Positions 34,407 through 41,021 of a stretch of DNA of 55,533 nucleotides are shown one piece after another. Position 1 is the stretch's first letter. Each line of letters starts with the position of its first letter. The notes beneath the pieces were generated by a model that was not told the DNA's origin, did not search any database, and saw nothing but the letters and a program-made list of their open reading frames with translations. This stretch comes from Gaoshiqia sediminis (lineage in GTDB: Bacteria; Bacteroidota; Bacteroidia; Bacteroidales; Prolixibacteraceae): the NCBI RefSeq assembly GCF_025907915.1, contig NZ_JAPAAF010000028.1, positions 1 through 55,533 of the forward strand, in the 5' to 3' direction. Made by a program: the position numbers and the translations under genes.

Positions 34407-34724
34407 ATGGAAAATGGATATGTATCGCCCGAAATGTATGCAACCCGGTTGGGTTCGCATGGTAAAATAACTGATTTGAGCAGCCTGTTTAAGCTCGATC
34501 CGAAAGTGCCATTCTCTATTTGTGTGGTCCCTAAGCAGGCCACAACCGACATCTTATTGATTGTTGACCTGAAGCTTCACCAGGATGATGAAAGCTCAGA
34601 TTTCCCGGTCCCGCTCAGCGACTGGACACCCGGGGGCATTGTTGAGATCCCTGCCGAAGCGATCGACCTGTTGAGCTACGATGTATATTGGGCCTGTGGA
34701 ACAAAAGCAGAAAGGGCCGTGTAA
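34407..34724 (+). CDS. Small protein upstream of the DGR target
   Basis: The 105-residue protein has a strand-rich pattern (PFSICVVPKQATTDILLIVDL, then GGIVEIPAEAIDLLSYDVYWACG). It ends one base before the target gene ATG, so the two are likely made together in similar amounts. Small genes in this position in other phage DGRs can be tail-fibre adaptors or chaperones. I recognise no family, and that role is only inferred from the pairing. Confidence 0.5.
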   Translation: MENGYVSPEMYATRLGSHGKITDLSSLFKLDPKVPFSICVVPKQATTDILLIVDLKLHQDDESSDFPVPLSDWTPGGIVEIPAEAIDLLSYDVYWACGTKAERAV

Positions 34725-34725
34725 A

Positions 34726-36126
34726 ATGGGGTTAATTATTTCAATCGGAAAATCAGGCGGGGCAGGCCGGAAGGTTACCGAGGCCACACACGCCTATGGC
34801 TATCAGGTTGACACAACTTCGAAGTCGAAGTATGTTACACGGATTGGTAATCTGGACCTTCACCGGACGTTACCAATCCAGAACCGGATCAGGCGGTACA
34901 TGGAGTCGCACGGTGGCCAGTTTCTTTATTGGCTGCACCCGCATGATTCCACCCTTAAGGCAGACGGAACCCCTGCTGACCTTTCGGGAGCAACCGGAAA
35001 TGTGAAGCTGTACAAGCCGGGCTATTACTTTAAGCTCACCAAGGACGGCAATGTTGTGCGCCGCATGTTCAGCGAATTTCCCATTACGGGCTACCTGTAC
35101 CGGCCACCCATGAGCATTGCCCCCTGGTACAGTACTTACGACAACGTGAACAACCGGGCCGCAACTGTCTGCTCGTTGCAGTTTGACAAAGCTGGTGAGG
35201 TACTACGTGATGAGATTACCGACCTACCGCTTTGGCAAGCCAATGCCGCTCAATTCAGGGGCGGAAATAACTCATCGGCAAACGATGCGGCTTATAATAG
35301 TTTGCTGGGCATGGGCAGAACAGCTGTTGCACGGGCAGACATTAGAAGTAAGTGTGCCGCAATTGGCGCCCATCACGGCACCTACCGTGCAATGAGCGAG
35401 TTGGCTCAATTGCAAACCTTGGAATACGGTAATTACGACATTCAGGAAGCATACGACCCATCGCTCGATGTGAATGGATTCCGGCAAGGTGGATTAGGAC
35501 GTGGCCCTGCTGTGGATTGGACGCAGTGGACTACACACAACGGCAACTATCCATTTGTTCCGGGAGGCGTTACCGCCAAACTGGGCAACAATTCCGGGGT
35601 AGTGAACTATACCGTGAAAAACTGGGCCAACACAGGTGTTGATAAGGTTGTTCCCGCACCGTGCTATCGTGGCTTTGAGACTTGGTATGAATACCTCTGG
35701 CTTATTAACGATGACAGCTTAGTATATCATCAAACCGATCTGGAAGGCGGAAAGGTGCTGCTGTATGTATGTGCTGATCCAAGTAAGTTTGCCTATCCAG
35801 CAAATGAAACGGAGCCTACGCCACCAACCGGGTATGACTTGAAAACAGACAAGCTGCCAACAGCTGATGGCTGGGGGTGGAACGAAGCAGACAACGAAGA
35901 AGGCGACATGTTGCCTGTTAATACCGGAGCAACTTCGGTAGAAGGTATTTGCGATTATTTCTGGCGAAATCCTACCAATCGTGGCTGGTTTTGTCCCTTG
36001 CTTTCGGGTAATGCGGCTTATGGTTCGTATGCCGGTTCGCGGGGTGCGCATGCGAATTCTCGGGCCACGGATGCGCATGCGGCTTGTGGGTTCCGCCTGT
36101 GCCGTTCCAACCCGGTGGTGGGGTAA
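34726..36126 (+). CDS. DGR target protein (variable, C-type-lectin-like C-terminus)
   Basis: The 466-residue protein carries the variable repeat as residues about 423-460 of its C-terminus. The upstream segment (GICDYFWRNPTNRGWFCPLL) and the end (GFRLCRSNPVVG) are typical of the C-type-lectin-like fold of DGR targets. The N-terminal 150 residues (GLIISIGKSGGAGRKVTEA, NRIRRYMESHGGQFLYWLHP) probably attach to the tail. It likely displays a diversified binding surface for host receptors. ATG at 34726 was chosen because it follows the previous stop directly; an upstream in-frame ATG lies inside that gene. Variable codons include two Cys created by A-to-G changes. Confidence 0.88.
   Translation: MGLIISIGKSGGAGRKVTEATHAYGYQVDTTSKSKYVTRIGNLDLHRTLPIQNRIRRYMESHGGQFLYWLHPHDSTLKADGTPADLSGATGNVKLYKPGYYFKLTKDGNVVRRMFSEFPITGYLYRPPMSIAPWYSTYDNVNNRAATVCSLQFDKAGEVLRDEITDLPLWQANAAQFRGGNNSSANDAAYNSLLGMGRTAVARADIRSKCAAIGAHHGTYRAMSELAQLQTLEYGNYDIQEAYDPSLDVNGFRQGGLGRGPAVDWTQWTTHNGNYPFVPGGVTAKLGNNSGVVNYTVKNWANTGVDKVVPAPCYRGFETWYEYLWLINDDSLVYHQTDLEGGKVLLYVCADPSKFAYPANETEPTPPTGYDLKTDKLPTADGWGWNEADNEEGDMLPVNTGATSVEGICDYFWRNPTNRGWFCPLLSGNAAYGSYAGSRGAHANSRATDAHAACGFRLCRSNPVVG
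35993..36105 (+). repeat. DGR variable repeat (VR)
   Basis: This 113-bp segment aligns without gaps to the template repeat at 36219-36331. I count 18 differences, and all 18 are at positions where the template has A; 10 of 28 template adenines are unchanged. None of the other 85 bases differs. Before the first and after the last base the similarity ends abruptly. This is the hallmark of adenine-specific mutagenic retrohoming. Confidence 0.95.
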
Positions 36127-36132
36127 CCGAAA

Positions 36133-36145
36133 CCGCGGAACGCGG
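36133..36145 (+). repeat. Hairpin downstream of VR (CCGCG-GAA-CGCGG)
   Basis: A perfect 5-bp inverted repeat with a GAA loop starts 28 bases after VR, in the non-coding gap before the RT frame. In Bordetella-type DGRs a hairpin or cruciform just after VR aids retrohoming. An 11-bp direct repeat, CGGAACGCGGA, overlaps it (36136-36146 and 36152-36162). Confidence 0.5.
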
Positions 36146-36187
36146 ACAAAACGGAACGCGGAGCGTCCAATTTTTAAGATTTTTAAA

Positions 36188-37414
36188 ATGGAAAATAGAA
36201 GGTCACATAGCTTAACGGGTCCCTTGCTTTCGGGTAATGCGAATAATGGTACGAATGCCGGTTCGCGGAATGCGAATACGAATAATCGGGCCACGAATGC
36301 GAATGCGAATTATGGGTTCCGCCTATACCGTGAAAAAGATTTAAGGCTGTGTGACCCTGCCTCATGGCAAAAAAAGCTGACAGGGGACGGGGAGCGATTC
36401 CCGTCCCGGAACGGCACTCTGTTTGATCGGTTCGTGTCGCACTACACGTTAGTAGAAGCTGCCATGAAAGCCCAGGTCGGAAAGAGAAAGTCAAAGCAGA
36501 TACAGGACTTCAACAAAAAGTTTGGCGAAAACATCCAGCGGTTGCATGATCAGTTGGCATCAGAGATGGGCATACCCTGTCAATACAGGAGCATGAAGGT
36601 GTTCGAACCCAAAGAGCGAAACATCATGATTGCGCCTTTCTACCCGCACCGGATCATCCACCAGGCAATTGTGATGGTAATGAAAGACAGCTGGATCGGA
36701 AACCTGATTGATAACACCTACGCCTGCATTAAAGGGCGGGGCATACATGCCTGCATGTTTGACGTTCGCGATGCCCTGTCACAAGACCAGGCCGGAACCA
36801 GATACTGCCTAAAAATGGATGTGAGCAAGTATTTTGACAGCATTGATCATGAAGTGTTGAAACAGCTTATCAGGCAAGAGCTGGATGATGCCAGGTTGCT
36901 GCATGTGATCGACAACCAGATTGATAGTGTTCCGGGCGGGGTTGGCGTACCGATCGGCAACCTGACAAGTCAGTATTTTGCCAATATCTACCTCACGCCG
37001 CTCGACCACTTTTGCCATGAAGTTTTGGGTTTGAAGTACTATTTCAGATACATGGATGATGTAGTGATGCTTCATTCAGACAAAGCATTTCTGCACCATT
37101 GCCGGGTAGCAATTGAAAACTACCTGAATGATTGCCTTCACCTGAAGCTGAAACGTAACTGGCAGGTTTTCCCGGTAGCATCCCGGCAGATCGATTTTGT
37201 TGGATACCGGCTCAACCATAAGGGAGTTATGCTTCGAAAAAAGATACTGACAAACTTTTATAAGGGTGTGAGCAAATTGGCGAAATCACAACGTCAAATC
37301 GAATTAAAACACCAGCTATCGTCGCACTATGGCTGGGTGAAATATGTGGACAAGATTCATCAACAAAATATTTATAAAAATGCAGAGATTAAACAAAAGG
37401 TTATTCTTAACTGA
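36188..37414 (+). CDS. DGR reverse transcriptase
   Basis: The 408-residue frame contains a full DGR-type RT: CLKMDVSKYFDSIDH (motif with the first catalytic Asp), PIGNLTSQYFANIY (with the Ser-Gln typical of DGR RTs, about residues 257-262) and FRYMDDVVML (catalytic YMDD, 288-291). It copies the template RNA with errors at A. Starting at ATG 36188, residues about 11-48 are the translated template repeat. The first conserved RT segment (TLFDRFVSHYTLVEA) begins soon after with no better start between, so the real start is uncertain. It overlaps the next gene by 35 bases. Confidence 0.93.
   Translation: MENRRSHSLTGPLLSGNANNGTNAGSRNANTNNRATNANANYGFRLYREKDLRLCDPASWQKKLTGDGERFPSRNGTLFDRFVSHYTLVEAAMKAQVGKRKSKQIQDFNKKFGENIQRLHDQLASEMGIPCQYRSMKVFEPKERNIMIAPFYPHRIIHQAIVMVMKDSWIGNLIDNTYACIKGRGIHACMFDVRDALSQDQAGTRYCLKMDVSKYFDSIDHEVLKQLIRQELDDARLLHVIDNQIDSVPGGVGVPIGNLTSQYFANIYLTPLDHFCHEVLGLKYYFRYMDDVVMLHSDKAFLHHCRVAIENYLNDCLHLKLKRNWQVFPVASRQIDFVGYRLNHKGVMLRKKILTNFYKGVSKLAKSQRQIELKHQLSSHYGWVKYVDKIHQQNIYKNAEIKQKVILN
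36219..36331 (+). repeat. DGR template repeat (TR)
   Basis: This 113-bp block is the invariant donor. It is rich in AAT codons when read in the same frame as the target gene: 28 adenines, nearly all at codon positions that would change amino acids. It lies about 90 bases before the conserved RT core and is in frame with the RT coding sequence. See the VR entry for the comparison. Confidence 0.95.
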
Positions 37415-38048
37415 AAGACCCGCGACATTTGCAAGGCAGAATGACGGGCAGGAAACAGTATTGTATAATTTCAACATCGAAGCAGGCGAACAGAACACCG
37501 GAGAGGAAGCGAAGCAGGGGTATTATTACGACAGTCTCCGGGTAAGTTATCCGCTCACACAGCGCAATGTACTGGCGACGTTGCTCGGAGTGCTATATCC
37601 TGCCGATGTTGAGATGAAGCTTCAAAACGACTTTAACGCCGTAGCGGTTGGCATGGAAAGCCTGGAGAAGAAACAGGCGTACATCGATTTTCTCAACCAC
37701 CGCAAACAGCTGAAAGCAATGGTTGTTTCGGACTGCCAGGCTGCCGGGGTGCCCGAAGATACGCAAGTGGCTGAAACCTATGAAGCCGACATGGAAACGC
37801 TCCGGCAGCAACGACTTAAAGAATTTGATGTTGTACTGAACGAATTTGCCATTCTCATAGCTCGTTGCGAGCTGGTAAGCGGTCGCGAGAATGAAGGTCT
37901 GAACGCCGTTATTGAACAGGCAAAGCTTATGCGCGCCCAAACGGTTGATGCAATTATGCAAATTAACACCGTTGAGCAAATGAAAGCCTTCCACATACGC
38001 CCGGAAGATGTTGATGCGCTGAAATTACTGTTCGAACCTTACAAGTAG
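37380..38048 (+). CDS. Unknown helical protein coupled to the DGR RT (candidate accessory)
   Basis: The 222-residue protein overlaps the RT gene end by 35 bases, so translation is likely coupled. It opens with a basic segment (MQRLNKRLFLTERPATFAR). A region with KQGYYYDSLRVSYPLTQRN follows, then long charged helices (SLEKKQAYIDFLNHRKQLK, ETLRQQRLKEFDVVLNEFA). It does not look like the small barrel-forming Avd accessory protein of known DGRs. It may be a phage structural protein or a distinct accessory factor. Confidence 0.5.
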   Translation: MQRLNKRLFLTERPATFARQNDGQETVLYNFNIEAGEQNTGEEAKQGYYYDSLRVSYPLTQRNVLATLLGVLYPADVEMKLQNDFNAVAVGMESLEKKQAYIDFLNHRKQLKAMVVSDCQAAGVPEDTQVAETYEADMETLRQQRLKEFDVVLNEFAILIARCELVSGRENEGLNAVIEQAKLMRAQTVDAIMQINTVEQMKAFHIRPEDVDALKLLFEPYK

Positions 38049-38052
38049 GACC

Positions 38053-38352
38053 ATGATCTCGTTTGCCGACCTTGGAATAGAAATTGAGCCCGAAGGCTAC
38101 ACAGAAGAGAAGATCAGCATCAACGACATTGTGAATGTTGAAATTGAAGTAATCGACTTCCGCCGTGATGTGGCTACCAAAAACGGGGAGCGCTATGTGG
38201 TAAGGATCAACTACGAGAGCCGGGCCCGTATATTCTTCACGCAGAGCAAGCGGATCATTGCCGCGCTGGAAAACGAAAAGATAAAATTCCCCTTTCGAAC
38301 CACCATCAAAACCTACAAGGCAGGTGAAAAACGGGGATATATGTTCACTTAA
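38053..38352 (+). CDS. Small beta-rich protein downstream of the DGR
   Basis: The 99-residue protein shows regularly spaced strands (IVNVEIEVIDFRRDVATKNG, RYVVRINYESRARIFFTQS, FPFRTTIKTYKAG) that could form an OB-like barrel with basic and aromatic faces, as in nucleic-acid-binding proteins. No family is recognised. It starts four bases after the preceding gene. If the DGR uses a non-Avd nucleic-acid chaperone, this is a reasonable candidate (inference). Confidence 0.5.
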   Translation: MISFADLGIEIEPEGYTEEKISINDIVNVEIEVIDFRRDVATKNGERYVVRINYESRARIFFTQSKRIIAALENEKIKFPFRTTIKTYKAGEKRGYMFT

Positions 38353-38363
38353 AATCATGCATT

Positions 38364-38654
38364 ATGAACTGGACAGATGACAAGATCAAACATTACCGCA
38401 AATCATTTAACTGGGCGCGCAAAGGGGTGTTGTTAGGGATTTGGGCGGCGTTTATATTTTTGGTGGCCGGGATCTTCTCTTTCTGGTTGCTCGTACTCCC
38501 ATTGGCCGGGGCGGTATCCATCCTGCTATTGGGAGCAGCTAAAGAACTGCTGTACGATGGCGCCCTTAACCTTGGTCAAATGGAGTGGGCCGATATGAAA
38601 GCCAACCTGATTGGTGCGCTGCATGGATTAATCTTAAAAAAGAGTATTTTTTAG
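38364..38654 (+). CDS. Small membrane protein, last gene of the rightward block
   Basis: The 96-residue protein has two closely spaced hydrophobic helices (GVLLGIWAAFIFLVAGIFSF and LVLPLAGAVSILLLGA) between charged ends. This resembles holin-like or small inner-membrane proteins. It sits at the end of the DGR operon just before a terminator. No family is recognised. It could belong to the lysis functions although separated from them by the DGR. Confidence 0.58.
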   Translation: MNWTDDKIKHYRKSFNWARKGVLLGIWAAFIFLVAGIFSFWLLVLPLAGAVSILLLGAAKELLYDGALNLGQMEWADMKANLIGALHGLILKKSIF

Positions 38655-38690
38655 TAGGTCAGTTGTGAATATTGGTTTAGTTTTAGTTTT

Positions 38691-38720
38691 CCCCTGGTCA
38701 CGAGTTGGCCGGGGGTTTTT
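38691..38720 (+). terminator. Terminator of the rightward late operon
   Basis: CCCCTGG (38691-38697) pairs with CCGGGGG (38709-38715) including one T-G pair, loop 11 bases, followed by a T-run. It serves rightward transcripts. Leftward transcripts meet A-rich sequence after the stem, so it is not bidirectional. Confidence 0.75.
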
Positions 38721-38820
38721 TATTAATTCGTCTTAATCTTGCTCGAATAAGTATTGCAATGATTAGAAACCAGCATATCCCAATTAGAGCGTATAGAATT
38801 GTATGTATGTTTACTTCCAT
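38698..38820 (-). CDS. 40-residue membrane protein
   Basis: The product MEVNIHTILYALIGICWFLI... has one hydrophobic helix (about 7-26) and a basic tail rich in Arg and Lys. The start overlaps the end of the upstream gene at 38811, as expected in a compact operon. A longer in-frame reading upstream is rejected because it runs opposite to the neighbour's coding frame and is compositionally unlike a protein. It is the last gene of the leftward unit. Function unknown. Confidence 0.5.
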   Translation of the reverse strand: MEVNIHTILYALIGICWFLIIAILIRARLRRINKKPPANS

Positions 38821-39002
38821 CCGTATAGTGGCAAAATTTGTAGAAATTTTTCCCGTGCATCGGCGGTAAGCCCCCGGTTGCTGGCGTTGTAGAGTTGGTT
38901 GATGTAGTTTTCGTTTAGACCGGCATGGAGGGCCAGGGCGCGGGGCGATATGGCCGGGCGCTGGTCGAGAAATTGGCGTAGGGTTTCTTTTGTCAGTTCC
39001 AT
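38811..39002 (-). CDS. Small helix-turn-helix protein
   Basis: The 63-residue protein looks like a minimal Xre/Cro-type DNA-binding domain: helices ETLRQFLDQRP and SPRALALHAGL, a turn NENYINQLYNASNRG, then a last helix. It lies in a four-gene leftward unit with its own promoter at 39855-39886. It may regulate that unit through the palindrome at 39877-39897 (inference). Confidence 0.6.
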   Translation of the reverse strand: MELTKETLRQFLDQRPAISPRALALHAGLNENYINQLYNASNRGLTADAREKFLQILPLYGWK

Positions 39003-39328
39003 TGGCTGGCCTCCTGTTCGTCAATATTGCCATCTTCCCACTCCATGTATGCACGGAACCAGCGCCAGGCGCGCGAGAGTAGCTTTTCAATTTCATCGCT
39101 AGAGCTGTGATCGTAAACATCACGAACAATTAACGCCCAGATTTCCGGCACCCCGTCAGAGTTTATAAATTCAAAGATCTGATGCGGAAAGCCTGATGAA
39201 ACCACATCGGAATCATCGCTAGCGTTGACAGCTTCGATAATACATTTCGGCTTAATGGTATGAATGATGTATTGTTTAATGACATCGTCGGTGTTGATCG
39301 GGTTTTCGGCTAATAAAAATCGGTCCAT
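38993..39328 (-). CDS. Unknown acidic protein
   Basis: The 111-residue protein is acidic (VNASDDSDVVSSG, WEDGNIDEQEASQWN) with a central hydrophobic core (HQIFEFINSDGVPEIWALIV) and a Trp-rich segment (RAWRWFRAYMEWEDG). No signal peptide or membrane helix is visible. It overlaps the following small helix-turn-helix gene by ten bases. An acidic protein next to a DNA-binding one might be an anti-host or DNA-mimic factor, but there is no direct support. Confidence 0.5.
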   Translation of the reverse strand: MDRFLLAENPINTDDVIKQYIIHTIKPKCIIEAVNASDDSDVVSSGFPHQIFEFINSDGVPEIWALIVRDVYDHSSSDEIEKLLSRAWRWFRAYMEWEDGNIDEQEASQWN

Positions 39329-39373
39329 ATAGATTGAATTTAAAGAGCAGCCCGGAGACTGCTCTTTTGGTTA

Positions 39374-39793
39374 TTAAAACATTGATACAGGCGGAAGAAG
39401 TCTGGTGCTGTTAAAATCGCGAGAAATTACTTTTTCAATAATTTCTTTTCGTGTACAAAGTACGTGGGCGGCTGCTTTCAATTCTCTAGCTGTTCTATCT
39501 GCTGTAGCCTGGTTTGTCAACTCGTCATAAAATATGACCTCGTTATTTTCTGTTACCAAAACAGTTTCTCTACTGTTGTTTGTCCAGATAAGAAAATTAC
39601 CGTTTGATGTTTCAACTACTTTCCACCAGCGGCGTTGTGTCGTATGCATCTTGATTGCATGTTCGTAACGCTTTTCAGCGTTCTGTTCAGCATTTTGCAA
39701 ACCTTCCTGGTAAGATTTGAATTGCATTAATTCTTCTGCGATTTGATTTACAACTTGATTTCTCTCGCCTGATAAAATTTGTGAAGTTTTCAT
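39374..39793 (-). CDS. Unknown helical protein
   Basis: The 139-residue protein has a helical N-terminal half (VVNQIAEELMQFKSYQEGLQ and NAEQNAEKRYEHAIKMH) and a mixed C-terminal half with strands (NFLIWTNNSRETVLVTENNE). It is the first gene of the short leftward unit and starts about 60 bases after a near-perfect host-type promoter. It is therefore likely expressed without phage factors, perhaps in the lysogen. No family recognised. Confidence 0.52.
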   Translation of the reverse strand: MKTSQILSGERNQVVNQIAEELMQFKSYQEGLQNAEQNAEKRYEHAIKMHTTQRRWWKVVETSNGNFLIWTNNSRETVLVTENNEVIFYDELTNQATADRTARELKAAAHVLCTRKEIIEKVISRDFNSTRLLPPVSMF

Positions 39794-39854
39794 TTTGATT
39801 GTTTTTCTATCGCTCCTTGTTCGGCTGCGGCCCCGTTGGTTAAATAATGTACTT

Positions 39855-39886
39855 CAAAGATAGTGGTTTTTATAATACGCTCCAAA
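39855..39886 (-). promoter_or_regulatory. Consensus host promoter for the 38.7-39.8 kb unit
   Basis: On the minus strand TTTG (39886-39883), 20 bases, then TATCTTTG (39862-39855) match the Bacteroidota -33/-7 consensus exactly. The -33 box lies in the centre of the palindrome at 39877-39897, so a bound protein would block it. Confidence 0.7.
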
Positions 39887-39904
39887 TATCGGAGCGTTTT
39901 TTTT
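39877..39904. terminator. Palindrome ACGCTCC/GGAGCGT: operator or rightward terminator
   Basis: ACGCTCC (39877-39883) and GGAGCGT (39891-39897) are exact inverted complements with a 7-base loop. Eight T follow on the plus strand (39897-39904), the form of a rho-independent terminator, though no rightward gene ends here. It may be an operator over the -33 box of the leftward promoter, a guard terminator, or both. Confidence 0.5.
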
Positions 39905-40115
39905 ATGAACTACTTTGCAGTCCGCAAGTTAAAACCTAATATTGAGCTAGTTAACTGATCGGATGAATTTTGGAGCAGGTCTTTTGAGGAATACCGATTT
40001 GACAAAAACCTGAAAACGACCGGGAGAATGGCTAGCCCAGTAGCCGATGGGAAGAATCCCGCAGCATAAGCCTGTATTTTTGCAGCGCTTATGTAGTTTA
40101 TCCCAAGTCCGACCG
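39898..40115. ncRNA. Multi-hairpin non-coding region
   Basis: This roughly 220-bp gap has no plausible gene but a chain of hairpins: CAGGT/ACCTG (39976-40012), GGCTA/TAGCC (40030-40045), GGGA/TCCC with AGAA loop (40049-40060), and a 10-bp stem CATAAGC+CTG / CAG+GCTTATG (40065-40093, one bulge). The density and order of stems suggest a structured RNA. The strand is not clear. As leftward RNA it would be the 3' end of the long early operon; as rightward RNA it would be separate. I do not recognise a known RNA family. Confidence 0.4.
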
Positions 40116-40628
40116 TTAATTCAGATAGTCTTTCATGGCGGCCAAGGCATCATTCACACTCCGCACAATTACATACTTACTACCGCACATTTCGGCCTGC
40201 CGTTGAAATTCCTTCTGTTCGTCCGATTGCCGTCCGGATTGTGTTTTGAATTCCATGAGTAGGGAAGCAAAGCCCTTTTTCGGGATCAACAGGATAACAT
40301 CCGAAACACCAGCTTTAACTCCCTGGCGCTTTAACCTTGCGGCCTCTGGCGAGAATGATTTTGAGCCACTTTTTGTCTGAACTGTTTTACGGTCTCGCTT
40401 GCCACCATTGGGGACGGCAAAAAGAAGTTTATCAGGCAAGTTCGGGAAAAAGAGTTTCACCTTCTCAAAGAAATCAGCCTGAATGTCATCTTCATCATGC
40501 GACACAACCCGTTTTGCTTTTTGTGCGTTCTTGCTTTCTGAGAAGCAAGTGAAGCAAAGCGGACCATCCTGGGTATTGATGACCGACCGGGTTTGACGGG
40601 AACATTTTATGCAGGTTACAGGGCACAT
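40116..40628 (-). CDS. VRR-NUC domain nuclease
   Basis: The 170-residue protein begins with a zinc-ribbon-like part (CIKCSRQTR ... CFTCF, residues about 6-30). A VRR-NUC nuclease follows: FAVPNGGKRD, AARLKRQGVKAGVSDVILLI with the catalytic Asp, and LLMEFKTQSGRQSDEQ with the Glu-x-Lys. VRR-NUC proteins cut structured DNA such as junctions. In phages they often replace RusA-type resolvases. It is the last gene of the leftward early operon. Confidence 0.82.
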   Translation of the reverse strand: MCPVTCIKCSRQTRSVINTQDGPLCFTCFSESKNAQKAKRVVSHDEDDIQADFFEKVKLFFPNLPDKLLFAVPNGGKRDRKTVQTKSGSKSFSPEAARLKRQGVKAGVSDVILLIPKKGFASLLMEFKTQSGRQSDEQKEFQRQAEMCGSKYVIVRSVNDALAAMKDYLN

Positions 40629-40634
40629 GGTACG

Positions 40635-41021
40635 TTAAAATTCAAATTCCAACTGAGTGGTGGTCTTTGTGGCTTTGCAGTCGAACTGTGAAATATGAGT
40701 GTGATGGAGTGATATTGCCTTGCGTCCGTCTTTCTCGTAGTAAGGGTAAAAATCAAAGGCCCTGCTGAGATCCGGAAGGCCCATGATTTTGTACTTCATT
40801 TCGTCATTGTAATCTTTCAACTGGCGATGGATGTCCACGGCGTTAAAAGGCCGGGCAATGCCTTTTGTGCCAGCCTTGATCGGCCCACGATCCCGGATGA
40901 GTACCACTTCGATTCCAAATCTTTTCGATGGCGACTGACACATGGATAGAATATCCTTCCAGCATTCGAAGTAATGCTCGCGGTCGGTTGCAAACACATC
41001 GGGCATGGGCAGGGCTTTCAT
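40635..41021 (-). CDS. Unknown protein next to the VRR-NUC nuclease
   Basis: The 128-residue protein has mixed alpha-beta character (FGIEVVLIRDRGPIKAGTKG, HRQLKDYNDEMKYKIMG) and an acidic-aromatic C-terminus TTQLEFEF. The final QLEFEF loosely resembles a clamp-binding peptide. It overlaps the ASCH gene by four bases and lies seven bases before the nuclease gene. I do not recognise its family; a role in DNA processing is guessed from neighbours. Confidence 0.5.
   Translation of the reverse strand: MKALPMPDVFATDREHYFECWKDILSMCQSPSKRFGIEVVLIRDRGPIKAGTKGIARPFNAVDIHRQLKDYNDEMKYKIMGLPDLSRAFDFYPYYEKDGRKAISLHHTHISQFDCKATKTTTQLEFEF

Noticed and set aside
35981-36187. Upstream extension of the RT frame into the target gene
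   Set aside because: The added residues are Arg/Met-rich and read the target's variable region out of frame; ATG 36188 is preferred.
36219-36331. CRISPR-like or tandem repeat reading of the GCGAAT-rich template
   Set aside because: The AAT/GCG pattern is the template repeat of a DGR; there are no regular spacers.
38691-38720. Bidirectional terminator between converging operons
   Set aside because: The T-run is only on the rightward side; leftward RNA would end in A-rich sequence.
38821-39129. N-terminal extension of the 40-aa membrane protein frame to 143 residues
   Set aside because: It overlaps the HTH gene in another frame and reads as Pro/Arg-rich low-quality sequence; the ATG at 38820 is the better start.
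39898-40115. Cobalamin riboswitch, RNase P or 6S RNA
   Set aside because: Conserved core sequences of those RNAs were not found.
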